NCBI GenBank assembly: GCA_018302185.1
Contig: JAGVZX010000009.1
Coordinates: forward strand, 5,203 to 27,844
Reading direction: 5' to 3'
Source: Candidatus Woesearchaeota archaeon
Lineage (GTDB): Archaea > Nanobdellota > Nanobdellia > Woesearchaeales > UBA10200
Length of the DNA stretch: 22,642 bases
The notes under the pieces are model-generated. The model was not told the origin of the DNA. It did no database searches and was given only the letters and a program-made list of their open reading frames with translations. Shown piece by piece: positions 7,941 to 15,099 of the stretch (positions are counted from its first letter, which is position 1; every line of letters begins with the position of its first letter). Made by a program: the position numbers and the translations under genes.

Positions 7941-8045
7941 TTTGTCACCTTTTTTTGTAAATTTAGTATAAATCTGTTATCTTATGTGCTACATGATAAT
8001 AGTATTTAATAATTATTCGTTTTATTTGAGCGTAATTAAAGAGGC

Positions 8046-8279
8046 TTATCTCATTCCAGGAAACGCTTCCCTAAATCCGCAGTTTGTGCACAGTATCCTG
8101 CCGTTTGCAGCATCTATCTCTAATGTGTTTTTCCTGCATTTAGGGCATTTCATCCTTGATGGTCTCTGAAGCTCTGATTCAGGAATAATCGAATCAACAT
8201 TGTCTTCATCTGGGATATCTTCTCCTATGCTGCTTATTTTTTTCTTGATCTCTTTCATATAATCTTTTGGCTTTTGCAT
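8046..8279 (-). CDS. Zinc-ribbon protein
   Basis: The product is 77 residues from ATG 8279 or 80 from an ATG at 8288. I prefer 8279 because the shared TATA box at 8302-8309 sits 26 nt before it, which fits a leaderless start. The N-terminal half is charged and helical. The C-terminal half carries one Zn ribbon, CPKCRKNTLEID then CTNCGFRE, with two CxxC knuckles 16 residues apart. Similar short ribbons occur in transcription factor and topoisomerase fragments, so nucleic acid binding is plausible but unproven. It is divergent to the amidohydrolase gene. Confidence 0.68.
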   Translation of the reverse strand: MQKPKDYMKEIKKKISSIGEDIPDEDNVDSIIPESELQRPSRMKCPKCRKNTLEIDAANGRILCTNCGFREAFPGMR

Positions 8280-8301
8280 ATGGATCATTTAGCGAAAGGT
8301 A

Positions 8302-8309
8302 TTTATAAA
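8302..8309. promoter_or_regulatory. Shared bidirectional TATA box
   Basis: TTTATAAA is its own reverse complement and lies midway between two divergent ATGs, 24-25 nt from 8330 (+) and 26 nt from 8279 (-). Neither start has a ribosome site. One symmetric TATA box could serve two leaderless promoters. Confidence 0.55.
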
Positions 8310-8329
8310 GATTTGTCTTATTCAGCAGA

Positions 8330-9616
8330 ATGAAAAAAAAGATTGGTGCAATAAGTTTATTTATTCTTTTATTTGCAATATTTATTTTTGTGGGCTGCAG
8401 CAAAATTGATGATTCAGCAGTTTCTGATGCCTACAAAGCTCCTGATACAGATGTCTCTCCTGAACTTTCCTCTCCTGAAGTTTCATCTCCACAAATTTTA
8501 TCTTCGCCTCAGGATTCATCCTCCTCTAAACCAACCTCTTCTAAATATACCAAAGAGCTTTCCATCGAAGAAAAGCACTGGAATAGGGTATTTGCAAAGG
8601 CATTTGAAGAAGTAGATTGTCCTAAAGCGCCTGAAAGGAATTTTCCAGACGGATACTATAAAAGCAAGATGATCGATACACATATCCATATCGGCAGCCT
8701 TCCAGATGGCGCGCCTGGATTCGATGATGAATTTTATACTGGAGATAATATTGGCATAAAGCGCAGCATAAGTGAATGGGTATGCATGATGGATTATGAG
8801 AATACAAGCAAAGTTTTTGCATTCTTCCCTGCATGGAAACCGATAATTAAACAATCAATTGATCTTGTAAAACTTACCATGGAAAAATATCCAGGAAGAT
8901 TTATCCCTTTTATCATGTCTCCTGACAATGATGGAAATCCTGATGGGTTTTCCACCGTTGATTCAAAAAAATTAAAAGAGATGCTAGATGCATATCCAGA
9001 CCTTTTCAAAGGTTATGGAGAGATTGGCCTTTATGGCCATCCTGGTGGAGCACCTCCTCTCCCTCCAAATTCATTAAGGCTGACTGAAATATATCCACTT
9101 GTCAAAGAGAAAAAACTCTTAGTATATTTCCATCTTGGCGAAGGACAGAAACAGGCATTTGAAGAAACGCTTTCTGCAAACCCTGACATCAATTTTATTT
9201 TTCACGGAGACCAGCTTATAGACTGTAGCACATGCCATAACAGTCTAGCAGATGTAGCAGATCTGCTTGAAAAGCATCCAAATCTGTATTATGGTGTTGA
9301 TGAGTTATATGGTGATGTTTTACTCATTAACGAAAAAGTTACAAAACAGGAATTTATCGCGCACTTCAATGATTATGAACCATTGCTGGAAGAAGACCTT
9401 AAAACATGGAAAAAATTCATTGAAGATCATTCAGGTCAGGTTCTTTGGGGCACTGATAGAGGCGTTGGCTCAAGCTGGTCATTAGATCCTGAAGTAGCAT
9501 TAGTGCTAAACAATTATTCGCGAGCATTCATTAGTAAATTAGATCCTTTAGTGCAGGAAAAGTTTGCATATAAGAATGCAGAGAAACTGATTGGAAACAT
9601 AAATGATACAAGCTAA
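8330..9616 (+). CDS. Lipoprotein-anchored amidohydrolase (amidohydrolase_2-type TIM barrel)
   Basis: The 428 residues start with a signal peptide (KKK, hydrophobic 6-20) and a lipobox-like VGC with C23. A Ser/Pro-rich linker of about 50 residues (29-78) follows, then a metal-dependent hydrolase barrel (about 105-425). Metal-site candidates are H118 and H120 in MIDTHIHIG, E231 in GYGEIGLYGHPGG, H268 in VYFHLGEGQ, H292 in IFHGDQ and D376 in LWGTDRG. All amidohydrolase_2 landmarks appear present, so it is probably active. The enzyme would sit outside the cell, tethered by lipid. The substrate is unknown; relatives include decarboxylases and hydrolases. The gene ends one base before the stop of the convergent vapC gene. 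Confidence 0.85.
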   Translation: MKKKIGAISLFILLFAIFIFVGCSKIDDSAVSDAYKAPDTDVSPELSSPEVSSPQILSSPQDSSSSKPTSSKYTKELSIEEKHWNRVFAKAFEEVDCPKAPERNFPDGYYKSKMIDTHIHIGSLPDGAPGFDDEFYTGDNIGIKRSISEWVCMMDYENTSKVFAFFPAWKPIIKQSIDLVKLTMEKYPGRFIPFIMSPDNDGNPDGFSTVDSKKLKEMLDAYPDLFKGYGEIGLYGHPGGAPPLPPNSLRLTEIYPLVKEKKLLVYFHLGEGQKQAFEETLSANPDINFIFHGDQLIDCSTCHNSLADVADLLEKHPNLYYGVDELYGDVLLINEKVTKQEFIAHFNDYEPLLEEDLKTWKKFIEDHSGQVLWGTDRGVGSSWSLDPEVALVLNNYSRAFISKLDPLVQEKFAYKNAEKLIGNINDTS

Positions 9617-9617
9617 C

Positions 9618-10016
9618 TTAATTCTCAAGAATTATCTTATTCATCTCTTCTATCCTCTCAAAATCTTTATCTAATGTCACTAATATCAGCTTATTTTCTA
9701 TTACTTGGCTTGCAATCAGCAGATCTGCCAATGCTATCGCTTTTCCAAGCTTTTCATATTTCCTTTTTAAGTCACTTAGTATCTCAGCTGTTTTCTTGGT
9801 AACATAGATTATATCTAGATTGTTAATAAACGCAAGAGCTTTCTCTTTATTATGTGCCTGTTTATCTTGTATTCCATAATAAAATTCAAAATAATTCATA
9901 AAAGTAATTTGTGGAGCAGCTGGATATAACTCCATGTACTCTTTCAATTTTTCAAGAATGTCCTTATTTCTCTTTTCTATTTCTATCAAAAGTGAGGAAT
10001 CAAATACAAGTGTCAT
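9618..10016 (-). CDS. vapC: PIN-domain toxin (VapC type)
   Basis: The 132 residues have the length and pattern of VapC ribonucleases. Conserved acids are D6 in LVFDSSLL, E44 in FMNYFEFYYG, D98 in ALADLLIASQ, and D116 or D118 in VTLDKDFE, so the active site looks intact. Family members cleave RNA, often tRNA, and are held inactive by the paired antitoxin. The start overlaps the antitoxin stop in ATGA, so translation of the two is coupled. Confidence 0.9.
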   Translation of the reverse strand: MTLVFDSSLLIEIEKRNKDILEKLKEYMELYPAAPQITFMNYFEFYYGIQDKQAHNKEKALAFINNLDIIYVTKKTAEILSDLKRKYEKLGKAIALADLLIASQVIENKLILVTLDKDFERIEEMNKIILEN

Positions 10017-10255
10017 CTTCTAAATCCATATTCTTTTCTTAATTTTGCAACTTGCTCATGCATTTCTTTAGATTCTTTATCGCTTAATAACTTTTCTCCA
10101 TAAAGAATCTGGTTCCAAACTTCTTTTGATCTAGAATCATAATTATCAACCATATTCGATAGCAAAGCCCCCATACTAGTCCTATTTCTAACTGCCAAAT
10201 TCTTGAACCTATACCAAGTTTTTTCATCTACATTTTTTATGGTTTTAAGTGTCAT
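10013..10255 (-). CDS. vapB: VapB-type antitoxin (ribbon-helix-helix)
   Basis: The 80 residues begin with a strand (TLKTIKNV), then DEKTWYRFKNLAVRNRTSMG and LLSNMVDNY, the strand-helix-helix pattern of RHH DNA-binding antitoxins. The C-terminal half is helical and charged and would wrap the toxin. It precedes vapC with a 4-nt overlap. No ribosome site is seen. An ATTTAAAT box at 10280-10287 lies about 28 nt upstream, and inverted repeats between that box and the gene fit autoregulation. Confidence 0.82.
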   Translation of the reverse strand: MTLKTIKNVDEKTWYRFKNLAVRNRTSMGALLSNMVDNYDSRSKEVWNQILYGEKLLSDKESKEMHEQVAKLRKEYGFRR

Positions 10256-10260
10256 ATTAA

Positions 10261-10287
10261 GTATTAAAGTAATACTAGTATTTAAAT
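10261..10287 (-). promoter_or_regulatory. Promoter and candidate operator of vapBC
   Basis: Two overlapping inverted repeats lie between the TATA-like ATTTAAAT (10280-10287) and the vapB start. One is GTATTA-AAG-TAATAC (10261-10275); the other is the perfect 12-bp palindrome AATACTAGTATT (10271-10282). A ribbon-helix-helix dimer binds such symmetric sites, so VapB or VapBC could bind here and block its own promoter. Confidence 0.55.
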
Positions 10288-10474
10288 GTTACTATCACCT
10301 CTGTGACATTTGCATCATACTTATATGACTTTTTTGTCGCATAAACTTCTGCTGGACTATACGAGTGTTTATTAATAGTCTGTTACTACTAACATGTTTA
10401 TTGACGATAAAGTGTCAATGGTAGTAATTGATAATAATACTAATAATTTAAAAATAAAATTAGGGGGCATAACC

Positions 10475-12370
10475 ATGAGCAAAGAACCTAAAGACTACAA
10501 AGAAAAAAACCAGAAAGAAACAGCTGAGAAATCAGACCATAAGCAATCAGAACAAAAACAAGATCAAAAAGCTGTTGTTCCAGCTGCTCCAGATCCATTA
10601 GCTAATCTTCCTAAAGAAGCTCAGGAGAAATTAAAAGCGATCAAATCAAAATTAGAGAAATTCCAGAAAAATCTTCTAGACAAGTTTGACAAATATATAA
10701 TGGGCATAGCTTTATTGCCTCCGCAGAAAGAGCAAGGCACTGAAAAAGTTGACAAAGACAAAATTAATGTCGTAATCCTGATAGATGATTCTGACTCAAA
10801 AAAGATGAGCAAGTTTGAGCTTAAGGATAAGTTAGGTGCAATTATCGCTCAGATGGGAACTGAAATTGATAAGAATATGATTACCCAGACAATAATTTGC
10901 AGTGAGTTATGGCAGAGCTGTTATGATGCTAAATATGATCTTTTGCAGACAGTTGCATTAGCAGCACCTATCTTTGATACAGGCATGTTAGCTGCAGTCA
11001 AGATTGCAGAAATTCATAAGTCAATGGTATTAAAGAAGTTTGAGAAATATATAGTCAGCTATGTTTTAGCAGGAAGTTTAGTGCAAGGCAGAGCAACCTC
11101 TTCATCTGATATTGATGTCTGGATTGTTATTGATGACACAGATGTTAAAAAAATGACAAGGGCAGAGCTTAAAGACAAGTTGCGTGCAATAATCATCGGC
11201 ATGGGCATTGAAGCTGGTGAAGTAACTGGCATCAGAAACAAGCTGAACATACAAGTTTATATCTTAACTGATTTCTGGGATAGCTTGAAGGAAGCAAATC
11301 CAATAATCTTTACTTTGTTGAGAGACGGAGTTCCATTCTATGATAGAGGTGTATTTATGCCTTGGAAGCAGTTGCTTAAGATGGGCAAGATCAAGCCAAG
11401 CAGAGAAGCGATTGACATGTTCATGGGCTCAGGCGACCAGATGCTTAGAAGAGTTCGTGATAAGTTAAGAGACATGGGTATGGAAGATATCTACTATGCG
11501 CTTTTAACTCCAAGCCAGGCAGCTATAATGATGTTTGGGATTGCGCCACCTTCTCCAAAAGAAACTCCGGAAGTCATGAGAGATATTTTCGTAAAAAAAG
11601 AGAAATTGCTTGAAGATAAGTTTGTAGAGATCCTTGAACGAACGATCAAAGTAAGAAAAGACATTGAGCATGGAGAGAAAAAAGAGCTTACAGGCAAAGA
11701 GCTTGATGAGCTATTGACAGATGCAGACAAATTCCTGAAGAGGATTAACAGGCTGTTTACACAGATAGAAAAGATCAAGGAAGAAGAATCGATGCTCCAT
11801 ACTTATGAGACGATTGTCACTCTTACCAGAGATGTGCTTAAAATAGAAGGCATCGAAAAAGTTTCTGAGAAAGAGATGGTTGAACTGTTCGAGAAACAAT
11901 TAGTCTTGACAGGAAAGATACCTGATAAGTATCTGAGAATCTTGGTAAGCATAGCCAAAGCCAAAAAAGACTTTGATGACAAGAAACTTACCAAGCAGGA
12001 AGTTGAACAAGCCCATAAAGACAGCAATGAACTTATCAGGTTCATCCTTGAATATACGCAAAGGAAGCGCGGCAGGGAATTAGAAAGGACAAAGCTCAGG
12101 ATAAAGCATGGCAGCAAGTTTGGCGAAGTTATTTTGCTTGACAAGATTGCATACATCATAAATGACATCGATGCTGAGCAAAAAGAGATCTCAAAAGCTG
12201 CAATCAATGAAAATGGAAGTTTGGGCACAACTGAGCCTGCGACCATGGAAGAGCTTGAGCATGCGATCTCAAAAGTAGAGATTCCAGCAAAAGTGTTCAT
12301 CAAAGAGCTTTTGTTCGAAAACCTAAGGAACATATTCGGCAAGGATGTTGAAGTGTTGGTTAATTATTAG
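10475..12370 (+). CDS. Double nucleotidyltransferase (MNT) plus double HEPN-like protein
   Basis: The product has 631 residues from ATG 10475, chosen for its GGGGG site at 10463-10467; an in-frame ATG at 10394 would add 27 residues. After a Lys/Gln/Glu-rich tail (1-45), two homologous modules follow. Module 1 (about 62-130) keeps the frame (KFDKYI ... NVVILIDDSDSKKM ... ELKDKLGAI) but has lost the nucleotidyltransferase signature. Module 2 (about 186-260) has it intact: GSLVQGRATSSSDIDVW with D212 and D214. Helical parts follow. The segment ERTIKVRKDIEHG holds an R-x4-H HEPN motif (R394, H399). A similar later segment (AKAKKDFDDKKLTKQEVEQ, about 495-513) aligns with it but lacks the R/H pair. 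In two-gene MNT-HEPN systems the transferase modifies and silences the HEPN RNase; here both would lie in one chain. Confidence 0.72.
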   Translation: MSKEPKDYKEKNQKETAEKSDHKQSEQKQDQKAVVPAAPDPLANLPKEAQEKLKAIKSKLEKFQKNLLDKFDKYIMGIALLPPQKEQGTEKVDKDKINVVILIDDSDSKKMSKFELKDKLGAIIAQMGTEIDKNMITQTIICSELWQSCYDAKYDLLQTVALAAPIFDTGMLAAVKIAEIHKSMVLKKFEKYIVSYVLAGSLVQGRATSSSDIDVWIVIDDTDVKKMTRAELKDKLRAIIIGMGIEAGEVTGIRNKLNIQVYILTDFWDSLKEANPIIFTLLRDGVPFYDRGVFMPWKQLLKMGKIKPSREAIDMFMGSGDQMLRRVRDKLRDMGMEDIYYALLTPSQAAIMMFGIAPPSPKETPEVMRDIFVKKEKLLEDKFVEILERTIKVRKDIEHGEKKELTGKELDELLTDADKFLKRINRLFTQIEKIKEEESMLHTYETIVTLTRDVLKIEGIEKVSEKEMVELFEKQLVLTGKIPDKYLRILVSIAKAKKDFDDKKLTKQEVEQAHKDSNELIRFILEYTQRKRGRELERTKLRIKHGSKFGEVILLDKIAYIINDIDAEQKEISKAAINENGSLGTTEPATMEELEHAISKVEIPAKVFIKELLFENLRNIFGKDVEVLVNY

Positions 12371-12483
12371 TTGCTACTAGTTAGTCGCTAATAGGTCGAA
12401 AGCTTTAAATATTAGGTGTATTTTTATTGTTTATATTTGTCTTTTAGATATACTTTTAGAGACACAATCAATGGAGTGAGAAA

Positions 12484-13077
12484 ATGAAAAATGCTAATAA
12501 AGATGCAGCTCAAGGAGAATCTCCTGTATTTCTTGGTAAGCCTATTATACCTAAGCAAAACTATTCTTTAAGCGGTTCTTTGGATGATTTTGTTGGGCAT
12601 CCTGGTGGATTTTCACGAAGCAAATTTCCAGGCGAAGCTTCTTCAAGACGTTCTGTTCCGTCAGATTCTTATTGTGTTGTAGAAGTTGCAAATGGGGAAT
12701 ATAGGGTAGTTACTGAAGAGCAAAGGTCTATGCAATATGGTGATAAACCCTATTTAGCTATTACAGCAATTGGTCAAAAAACTGCCACCACTTGTGATGA
12801 TATAACTCGTTTCGTAGCTGATGCTACATCAAAGGCATCTGAAAGTGAAACAGAGCCTCCTTCATTAGCTGCAATCAGGAATGCAATCCATGGTAATACA
12901 GATGGTAAGATGTATGTTGCTGTGCTTATTGATCCAAGCCAGGCAGCTCAGGCAGCAGGAAAAAAGACAACTGCTGCAGGCACTGGTTCTATAAAAGATT
13001 TAGGTGCTACTTCAATCATTAATTATTTGGAAGGTTTAAAGGGTATCAAAAATCTTGAATATGGGCTTAACAAATAG
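12484..13077 (+). CDS. Orphan soluble protein of unknown function
   Basis: The 197 residues show no recognised domain. The N-terminal 60 residues are polar and glycine/serine-rich (SLSGSLDDF, HPGGFSRSKFPGEASSRRS). Residues about 62-95 look like beta strands (YCVVEVANGEYRVVTEE, KPYLAITAIG). A Thr/Ser/Glu-rich stretch and a possible strand KMYVAVLIDPSQ follow, with a helical C terminus (SIINYLEGLKGIKNLEYG). No membrane segment is seen. GGAGTGA at 12474-12480 is a ribosome site just before the ATG, and CTTTAAATAT at 12402-12411 is a likely TATA box giving a leader of about 45-50 nt. Confidence 0.6.
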   Translation: MKNANKDAAQGESPVFLGKPIIPKQNYSLSGSLDDFVGHPGGFSRSKFPGEASSRRSVPSDSYCVVEVANGEYRVVTEEQRSMQYGDKPYLAITAIGQKTATTCDDITRFVADATSKASESETEPPSLAAIRNAIHGNTDGKMYVAVLIDPSQAAQAAGKKTTAAGTGSIKDLGATSIINYLEGLKGIKNLEYGLNK

Positions 13078-13235
13078 TCGCGTAAGATTGCAATAACTTA
13101 TTTTTCTAAATTACTTCTTTTTTCTTGCGCTGATTTCAGAAAGCTTTAATAATCCATGGTGTTTAATCAGTTCTATCTTATCATATCAGCCTAAGCTGAC
13201 CTGATCATATCATAAAAAATTTGAGGTGAATCATC

Positions 13236-13592
13236 ATGAAACAACCTGTTGAAAAATTAGGCGTAATGGCTTTCTTAGTTGGTGCAGTTATTGCTATAAT
13301 ATTGGGTGCAATCAGTGTTCCTGCCCAGTATCTGGGGATAAAAGTCTTGGTTCTTGCATTCCTGGGTATAGTTGTAGGCTATCTCAATGTCCAGGACCAT
13401 GAGCTGCAGCTATTCTTGATTGCAACACTGACATTGATAGGAGTCTCAAATGTATTTACGATAGTCCTGACTGATGTGCCTGTGATTGGTCAAACCTTAG
13501 TAAACATATTCCAGAATCTGCTTGTATTCTTCGCATCAGGCGCAGGTGTATTGTCTATAAAGGCGATATTGGACCTGGCTAGCGAGAAGTAA
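13236..13592 (+). CDS. Small four-helix membrane protein
   Basis: The 118 residues contain four hydrophobic segments (about 8-28, 33-49, 55-78, 88-113). A strong ribosome site GAGGTGA (13222-13228) precedes the ATG. The leader, from a TATA-like CTTTAATAAT near 13142-13151, carries a small hairpin (TCAGC-CTAA-GCTGA, 13187-13200) flanked by two copies of ATCATATCA. No family identified. Poly-T runs follow the stop. Confidence 0.65.
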   Translation: MKQPVEKLGVMAFLVGAVIAIILGAISVPAQYLGIKVLVLAFLGIVVGYLNVQDHELQLFLIATLTLIGVSNVFTIVLTDVPVIGQTLVNIFQNLLVFFASGAGVLSIKAILDLASEK

Positions 13593-13596
13593 ACAG

Positions 13597-13650
13597 TTTT
13601 TATATTTTTTAGATTTATTTTTTTAAAATTCTTTTTTATCTTACTTTTTA
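13597..13650 (+). terminator. Poly-T terminator region after the small membrane protein gene
   Basis: Several T runs (TTTTT, TTTTTT, TTTATTTTTTT, TTTTTT, TTTTT) follow the stop at 13592 without a strong stem. Consecutive T tracts are typical of archaeal termination. Confidence 0.55.
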
Positions 13651-13700
13651 TTACTGGAAGATTATTACACTATAATTTCTAACTTTTACAACAAAAACGT

Positions 13701-13708
13701 ATTTATAT
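13701..13708 (+). promoter_or_regulatory. TATA box of the double Zn-ribbon gene
   Basis: ATTTATAT is centred about 27 nt before the ATG at 13731, which has no ribosome site. This fits a leaderless promoter. Confidence 0.5.
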
Positions 13709-13730
13709 TACCTAGTTATAGTAAGTTATT

Positions 13731-13949
13731 ATGTTACATGTGCGTCGTTGCGGAAACTGTTTTGCATATCTTGGCATAGAGACAGCTTCCTGCCCAGGTT
13801 GCGGCTCAAGCCTATTAGATGTAGGGGTTACTATCGAGCATACAAATCGCTGCCCATTCTGCAAAGATATACTTCATGGCTCAAACACACAATGCAGAAA
13901 GTGCGGAGCTCATTTCATGATAGAAAGGGCGCACTGGTATAGCTCATAG
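13731..13949 (+). CDS. Double zinc-ribbon protein
   Basis: The 72 residues form two consecutive ribbons with eight cysteines. The first is CGNCFAYLGIETASCPGCG (residues 7-25); the second is CPFCKDILHGSNTQCRKCG (41-59). All four CxxC knuckles are intact. Such double ribbons are common as small archaeal nucleic-acid or protein-binding adaptors. No catalytic part is present. The gene converges on the methyltransferase gene, with 20 nt between the stops. Confidence 0.75.
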   Translation: MLHVRRCGNCFAYLGIETASCPGCGSSLLDVGVTIEHTNRCPFCKDILHGSNTQCRKCGAHFMIERAHWYSS

Positions 13950-13969
13950 AAAGACAATAGGTTTAATCT

Positions 13970-14734
13970 TTAATTTTTTACTGCGTTGATAAACACTATC
14001 GTCTTCTTATCAACATCTTTCACATCTATCTTAACATTAAACCCAAGCTCGTTCAGTAATGTCCTCAATATCAAAGTCAGCTCTTTTGCAGGATGCTTTT
14101 CAAGCAGTGAATGGTAGTTATCAATCTCTGCAGCACTCTGCACTATGATTAATTTTCCATCTTTTTTCAACACGCGCCTGCATTCTGCAAGCATCACATC
14201 AAGCCTTTCTATATAATTGCACAGAAATACTGCAGCTATAGCATCAACACTATTCTCCCTTATCGGCAATGAATGTTCAACGTTTGCCTGCATCCGTTTG
14301 ATTATTGTCTGATCATCTGTGTTACCTTGTCTTATTGTTGCAAGCATATCATGAGATATGTCTAGGCTGATAGCATCTTTGAGGTATGGTAGGTTGCCTG
14401 TTCCCAATTCTAATATCGAGGAGGGGTAGTCAGCATCGATCATTTCAGTTATGTCTTTTAAGATAAACTCCCTGTATTTCTGGTCAACCCTTTGCTGCCA
14501 AAATCTTGCTTCATTATCCCAAAAAACTTTTGCAGCATACGGCCAGCCTTTAAGCGCAGAAACATTATTTGCAATCGCTTGCATCCCTTTGACTAGCTGT
14601 AGCTGCTTATTAAGATCAGTTTCTTTATTTAACAGATCCATCTTCTGATCAAACTCATCCAAAGCATGGTCTTCAGCGAAAAGCTTGCAGGCATCGGTCA
14701 TCTGTTTGCTTATATGTTTATTTGTCTGTTGCAT
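13970..14734 (-). CDS. Class I SAM-dependent methyltransferase
   Basis: The 254 residues have a helical N-terminal extension (1-100) before a Rossmann core. Motif I is ILELGTGNLPY (107-117). The acidic end of strand 2 is D125 in SLDIS. Motif II/III equivalents are LPIRENSVDAIAAVFLCNYIE (about 156-176), and ECRRVLKKDGKLIIV (184-198) follows. The fold matches the Methyltransf_11 group. The N-terminal helices, which include a WPYAAKVFWDNEARFWQQR segment, may bind the substrate, which is unknown. The start is probably leaderless, with TATA-like TATAAATT (minus, 14760-14767). RNA element copy D ends about 55 nt upstream on the same strand. Confidence 0.82.
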   Translation of the reverse strand: MQQTNKHISKQMTDACKLFAEDHALDEFDQKMDLLNKETDLNKQLQLVKGMQAIANNVSALKGWPYAAKVFWDNEARFWQQRVDQKYREFILKDITEMIDADYPSSILELGTGNLPYLKDAISLDISHDMLATIRQGNTDDQTIIKRMQANVEHSLPIRENSVDAIAAVFLCNYIERLDVMLAECRRVLKKDGKLIIVQSAAEIDNYHSLLEKHPAKELTLILRTLLNELGFNVKIDVKDVDKKTIVFINAVKN

Positions 14735-14775
14735 TACCTGGATTAATCAGGGTGTGATTATAAATTTTTACTTTG

Positions 14776-14797
14776 CAACTTAATTGGTGGCAGCTGC
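14776..14797 (-). repeat. Extra partial 5' arm of the RNA element beside copy D
   Basis: The stretch 14776-14797 repeats 14953-14974 with one mismatch (CAACTTAATTGG, then Y, then GGCAGCTGC). Read on the minus strand it is a second outer-arm, bulge and inner-arm start that overlaps the 3' end of copy D through the palindrome GGCAGCTGCC. It looks like a relic of a tandem or recombined copy. Confidence 0.5.
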
Positions 14798-14975
14798 CGC
14801 CGTTGGCACTAGATGTGTTATTAAATAAGTTACTCCTCCTCTACGCACAGTTAATGGTAATGATGATGGAGGAGCTTTGCGTGCTGTGTTAGTAGATTAG
14901 TTATCAGATGCCATTGCCCGTCGCAACTTGGTATAGATAATTAGAATTATGCCAACTTAATTGGCGGCAGCTGCT
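14789..14975 (-). ncRNA. Structured RNA element, copy D (subtype 2)
   Basis: This lies in the 365-nt divergent gap 14735-15099. On the minus strand the outer helix has 12 bp (14964-14975 with 14789-14800, the last pair T-G), the 7-nt bulge is 14957-14963 opposite one base (14801), and the inner helix has 7 bp (14950-14956 with 14802-14808). Core block 1 is at 14916-14927. Core block 2 is at 14829-14842, here ending GTAAC instead of GCAAC, which keeps pairing to GTTGC through one G-U. The spacer is 73 nt. A strong TATATATA (15002-15009) lies about 30 nt upstream of the 5' end. Confidence 0.77.
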
Positions 14976-15001
14976 GTGCGTATTCATTTGTTCGCAAAGT
15001 T

Positions 15002-15009
15002 TATATATA
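15002..15009. promoter_or_regulatory. Symmetric TATA box between RNA copy D and the paralogue operon
   Basis: TATATATA sits about 30 nt before the 5' end of RNA copy D on the minus strand. On the plus strand it could also start a message with a leader of about 60-65 nt for the gene at 15100. Confidence 0.5.
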
Positions 15010-15099
15010 CAGGTTTTCTTATATGGGATATTGTTGTTTATCAGTATCAGAGAGAAATAGGGTATTATTAGAGATTAGGTTAGTAAAAAGGGTGTTGAA

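Noticed and set aside
10394..10474. Upstream ATG for the MNT/HEPN gene
   Set aside because: The added 27 residues are unlike the rest and the G-rich ribosome site lies just before ATG 10475. A weak TATA-like stretch near 10367-10377 keeps it possible.
11803..12342. Long minus-strand open frame of 179 codons inside the MNT/HEPN gene
   Set aside because: It is a Ser/Leu/Phe-rich antisense shadow of the coding frame, with no ribosome site and no promoter.
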